This document shows positions 58,346-64,000 of a stretch of DNA of 64,000 bases, one piece after another. The DNA comes from Cristatella mucedo. Lineage: Eukaryota > Bryozoa > Phylactolaemata > Cristatellidae. The stretch spans positions 1,290,001 through 1,354,000 of the forward strand of contig WPIO01000036.1 in NCBI GenBank assembly GCA_009760855.2, written 5' to 3'. Within the stretch, counting starts at the first letter, position 1. Every line of letters starts with the position of its first letter. The translations under genes were made by a program, and so were the position numbers. The notes under the pieces are model-generated. The model worked only from the letters and a program-made list of their open reading frames with translations. It was not told the DNA's origin and did not search any database.

Positions 58346-58619
58346 AAAGGAAGATAACTCCTGCTCCTGACTTGTAGCACGGAGGGAGACTCGGTTTGGT
58401 CGCGTGACTTTGAAACGGCAGCATGCTAGACCATTCAGACTATGCCTGATATTTATTATTCGGGGCTCCTAAATTATAATGGTTAGGAACCGATTACGCG
58501 ATAACGTTGGCCAAGGCGGCCTAGAAAGCAGTAAAGTCTTGTCTGATGTACATCCGAAGTTGCCCTAGGCATTCGAGCGGAGTCGTGTACGTCATGGCTG
58601 CGAGCGGAGTGCCTCTAAA

Positions 58620-58868
58620 CAGTGGCGGAGCCAGAATTTTCGTCTAGGTAGCGAGATCTGCGAACTTTCTTAGGGGCAGGACACAGAATTTGCGTTTCGG
58701 TGGAAGCTAGATATACAATTAGTGAACGTTTTTTACGTAAAATTAGTGTTCATTCGACGCCAACTCGGCGGTAACTCGTCGGGTGGAATGAAGGCACAGT
58801 TTCATCATCGGAGACGTTCGGGGCGTAGGAATACAAGGTCGCTGCCCCGCCCCTACGGCTCCGCCAGT
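58620..58868. mobile_element. candidate hAT-like MITE
   Basis: Left end CAGTGGCGGAGCC, right end GGCTCCGCCAGT: near-perfect terminal inverted repeats about 250 bp apart, of the CAGNGGCGGA type common in hAT elements. Flanking 8-mers CCTCTAAA and CCCTTAGA are only loosely similar. No transposase frame. Confidence 0.55.
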
Positions 58869-61395
<2,527 letters not shown>

Positions 61396-61397
61396 AC

Positions 61398-62460
61398 AAT
61401 AATAATAATAATGATAACTTACTTGATAAAGCGCCCTCAGAGAACTAATTCTCTTTCTAGGTGCTTTACATTTGCTGCGAAAGAAAACGATCGAATGGTT
61501 TAGGGGTAGCATACTCAATAAGCAATTAGATTAACACGATTAGGGGTGCCGTGCACAGGGTCAGCATGCAAGTGAGGTTAGTGGCAGCATGCACAGTGTC
61601 AGCACCCACCATAAGCACATAACGGTTGAATCACAGGGAGCCACTAAATGCTTTCATAAATGGGTGCTTTTTTAATTTCTTTTTAATGCGATCAAGTCAT
61701 GGATGCCGTGACGCAATTCGTAAGTTAGTTCCAGGCTTTGGGAGCATACGAACTAAATGCACGGTCTCTAAAGGATTTGAGATTGTACGAGGTATAAGTA
61801 AACAATTAGATTCCCACAAGCAGGTGGTACGATGCTTTGCCTGGTGGGGCAGTATATCTCATGGGCAGGCTGGAGCCAAAGAAAGAAGGGACCTAAAAGT
61901 GAGCGACAAAACCTTGAAGTCGATGCGTTGCTTGACTGGTAGCCAGTGCAGGTCGGCAACGCTCACGACAGAAAAGCCTGGCTGCAGAGTTTTGCACCAG
62001 CTGTAAGCGCCTGAATGCAGAGGCCGGAAGACCAGGAAGCAGTGAGTTACAGAAGTCAAGGTGGTATGTCACAATTGCATGGATCAATTTAGATGTGGTA
62101 TCCCTATCTAAATAAGCACGAATTTTAGCAATGTTATGTAGCTGAAAGTAGGCAGACAACTGTGGAGCTGATGTTGTCGCCTAATGAACTAAGGTCACTT
62201 CGGAACATGACATCTAGATTTCGTGCAAATTCAACTGGAGATATGCTGGCAGAACCGATTTTGAGCGTTGGCTTTTCCATTTCATAAATCACCCTTGGTT
62301 TGCCCATAACTAGTAAGTTGGTTTTATCACCATTCAATTTAAGAAAATTTGCTTCCACCATGTGCAGACGTCATCAATACATGCAGCAAGGGAGTTGAGA
62401 GAATTCAACGTACTGGTGGGCTGGGAGGTATCAAAGCCAAGGTACAACTGAGTGTCGCGG
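61398..62460 (-). mobile_element. LINE-A 3' copy, minus strand
   Basis: Tail TAATAATAATAATGATAAC at 61400, hairpin GCGCCCTCAGAGAAC, then broken frames of the C-terminal region: F-L-K-L-N-G-D-K-T-N-L-L-V-M-G near 62300, F-Q-L-H-N-I-A-K-I-R-A near 62140. Ends near 62455 in the reverse-transcriptase region. Confidence 0.87.
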
Positions 62461-63777
62461 TTCGCTCTCGTGATAATTCCAAGTCCTTCGCCAAAAAAAA
62501 ATTTTAATCAAGACTGCTGATTACACAAGCCAACGGTACTCTTGCTCCAGTGCAAGTACGCCATGCCCACCTCATTCCGTATTGAGCATTCTGAAGAAAT
62601 CCGCCGACATGGCTAGCGACGCGTCTAGTTCGGCTCTGGAATGTTCAGTCCGGAGAGTTCGTGTACATTTCAGGAGCAGCTATTCCGTCATTCGCACAAG
62701 CACAGAGAAAGTTTAACGCGGTCGACCTCGCTGCCGGCAAGCGACTGGCAGAACGAGTCCCAGCCTGAGTGTCGCGTACACAGCAACCTACAGTGCTGAT
62801 AAAAACCCATTGCGGTCGTCGCCGTCAACATTGCCGATGCCGGAGACATGGATCAAGATGTCTGCACGAGGCCACTACCGCTATATATAGGGGATGGCTG
62901 CGATGGTATTCTCCCAGTCAGTCGAAGTGCCCGGCCGTCGAACGGCCGGAATTATGCATACACGGTTCTCTACTGCTAACATCCGCCAGCCTGGGTTCAG
63001 TAGCCGGTCTTGTAAACTTTAGTAGCCGGCCTTGTAGTTGGGGCCTTGTAGATTGTACAGCTTGGCCGATACCTGATGAGTCAACTCGAAATTACTGCTG
63101 TCTGTTCAGCTCTACTTGAACATCACTGCAGCAGTTTCTGATTTGGGCCGGATTACTTTTGCTACATATGTCCGGCATTTCAGAATATCAAGTTCAACGA
63201 TGTTCAATGCTATCTAGCAAAATGTATCCAACTTAAAAAATCAGAAATGAACTATAGCAGTGGTGTACAAACAGAGCTGGATTCACTATTAGAATTTCAC
63301 GTTGATCTGTCGCGTATTTGTCGAGTTATGAAATTCACACTGCACATCGCTGCAATGTAAATGAAGCTGTTCAAAACACGCAAAAGTGTACCTCAACAAG
63401 CTGCTAACACGTACCTCGACGTACCAGGGTTAAGCAAATCGGGATACATATTGAATGTGATGCAGATCGGAAATTTTGTCATTTGTAGAAATGCTGCTTC
63501 CGGTTTACTCCAGGGTTAATCGTTGTTTGTCGCCTTCTAAGGCTTACTTTCCTTGCATGTGGAAGTCGTCGTAACTTGAGATCCCATTTCTAACATGTCC
63601 GTTTTTCGGACGGTACCATAAGCAATCGTTAAATTGTGGGACCAAACTTCTTTGTGCGCTCGACATTTTCCCTCACCCAAGGCTTGCCTCTCGGAAATAA
63701 TCAGTCCTCGAAGCTTTCCCTCGTATACGTAAAGTAGCTTGGCTGCTGCTCAAACTGTCTCATTTACATAGAGCAGA
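62461..63777. other. unassigned intergenic DNA
   Basis: No recognised gene or repeat. One 116-codon frame (62769-63119) has no family resemblance. Confidence 0.5.
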
Positions 63778-64000
63778 ATGTAATGTATCTCCGTCAGTAA
63801 CTCCACAAAGTCATACAGACCGTGTGGGCGTTACGCAGGAGAGTTTTGTATAGCGCACTCACAGCCTAAGCGGCTTTCGGTACGCATTCGGTAGCCAACA
63901 GACTTCGTCTCACGCAACAAAGAGAAAGTGGGAAGCATAGCAGAGTTAGGAGAGCAGTTGAGGTAGTGAGTAGCATAGAAGTAGCAGCTCAGGACCACTG
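63778..64000 (-). mobile_element. LINE-B 3' end, cut by window end
   Basis: Almost identical to 47412-47635 (GTAATGTATCTCCGTC, TAACTCCACAAAGTCAT, ACAGCCTAAGCGGCTTTCGG), so a recent relative; it continues past the window. Confidence 0.88.

Overview
The window is animal nuclear DNA. It has long spliced introns with GT/AG borders, CR1/L2-like LINE remnants, tRNA-headed SINEs and long GA/CT, CA and CTG microsatellites. One gene dominates: a trithorax / KMT2A-KMT2B (MLL) histone H3 lysine-4 methyltransferase on the minus strand, from a start codon at 53572 to a stop at 7426. I assembled it by hand from 34 exons. All internal junctions carry GT..AG and compatible phases, and the summed coding length is 11,826 nt, which predicts about 3,941 residues, close to the usual Trx/MLL1 length. 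Only the acceptor of exon 2 is doubtful.

Domain order from N to C: menin-binding-like motif (exon 1); long basic, Ala/Ser-rich region with AT-hook-like sites and a conserved MLL segment (exon 2); nuclear-receptor-type zinc-finger module (exons 3-4); basic motif before the CXXC (exon 5); CXXC finger (exons 6-8); PHD1-PHD3 (exons 10-15); split bromodomain (exons 15-17); extended PHD (exons 19-21); FYRN (exons 22-24); low-complexity centre with poly-Gln (exons 24-28); FYRC (exons 29-30); Win motif (exon 31); n-SET, SET and post-SET (exons 32-34). The nuclear-receptor-like module is known from Drosophila Trx and the CXXC from vertebrate MLL1/2; here both sit in one protein. With the SET sequence N-H-C-C-E-P-N, as I recall it for Drosophila Trx, this suggests a protostome invertebrate. 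I cannot name the species.

Layout. 1-6600: LINE and SINE debris downstream of the gene. 6600-7425: probable 3' UTR. 7426-53572: trx, with introns full of LINE-A and LINE-B fragments, two SINE families and microsatellites. 53573-54300: GC-rich presumptive promoter. 54438-54593: 52 uninterrupted TGC units. 54800-64000: intergenic DNA with LINE pieces, one SINE, a probable hAT-like MITE, a very long GA tract and GC-rich stretches in which I recognise no gene.

No second protein-coding gene, genuine tRNA, rRNA or CRISPR array is supported. Most other open frames are antisense shadows of Ala/Ser/Gln-rich exons or translations of microsatellites.
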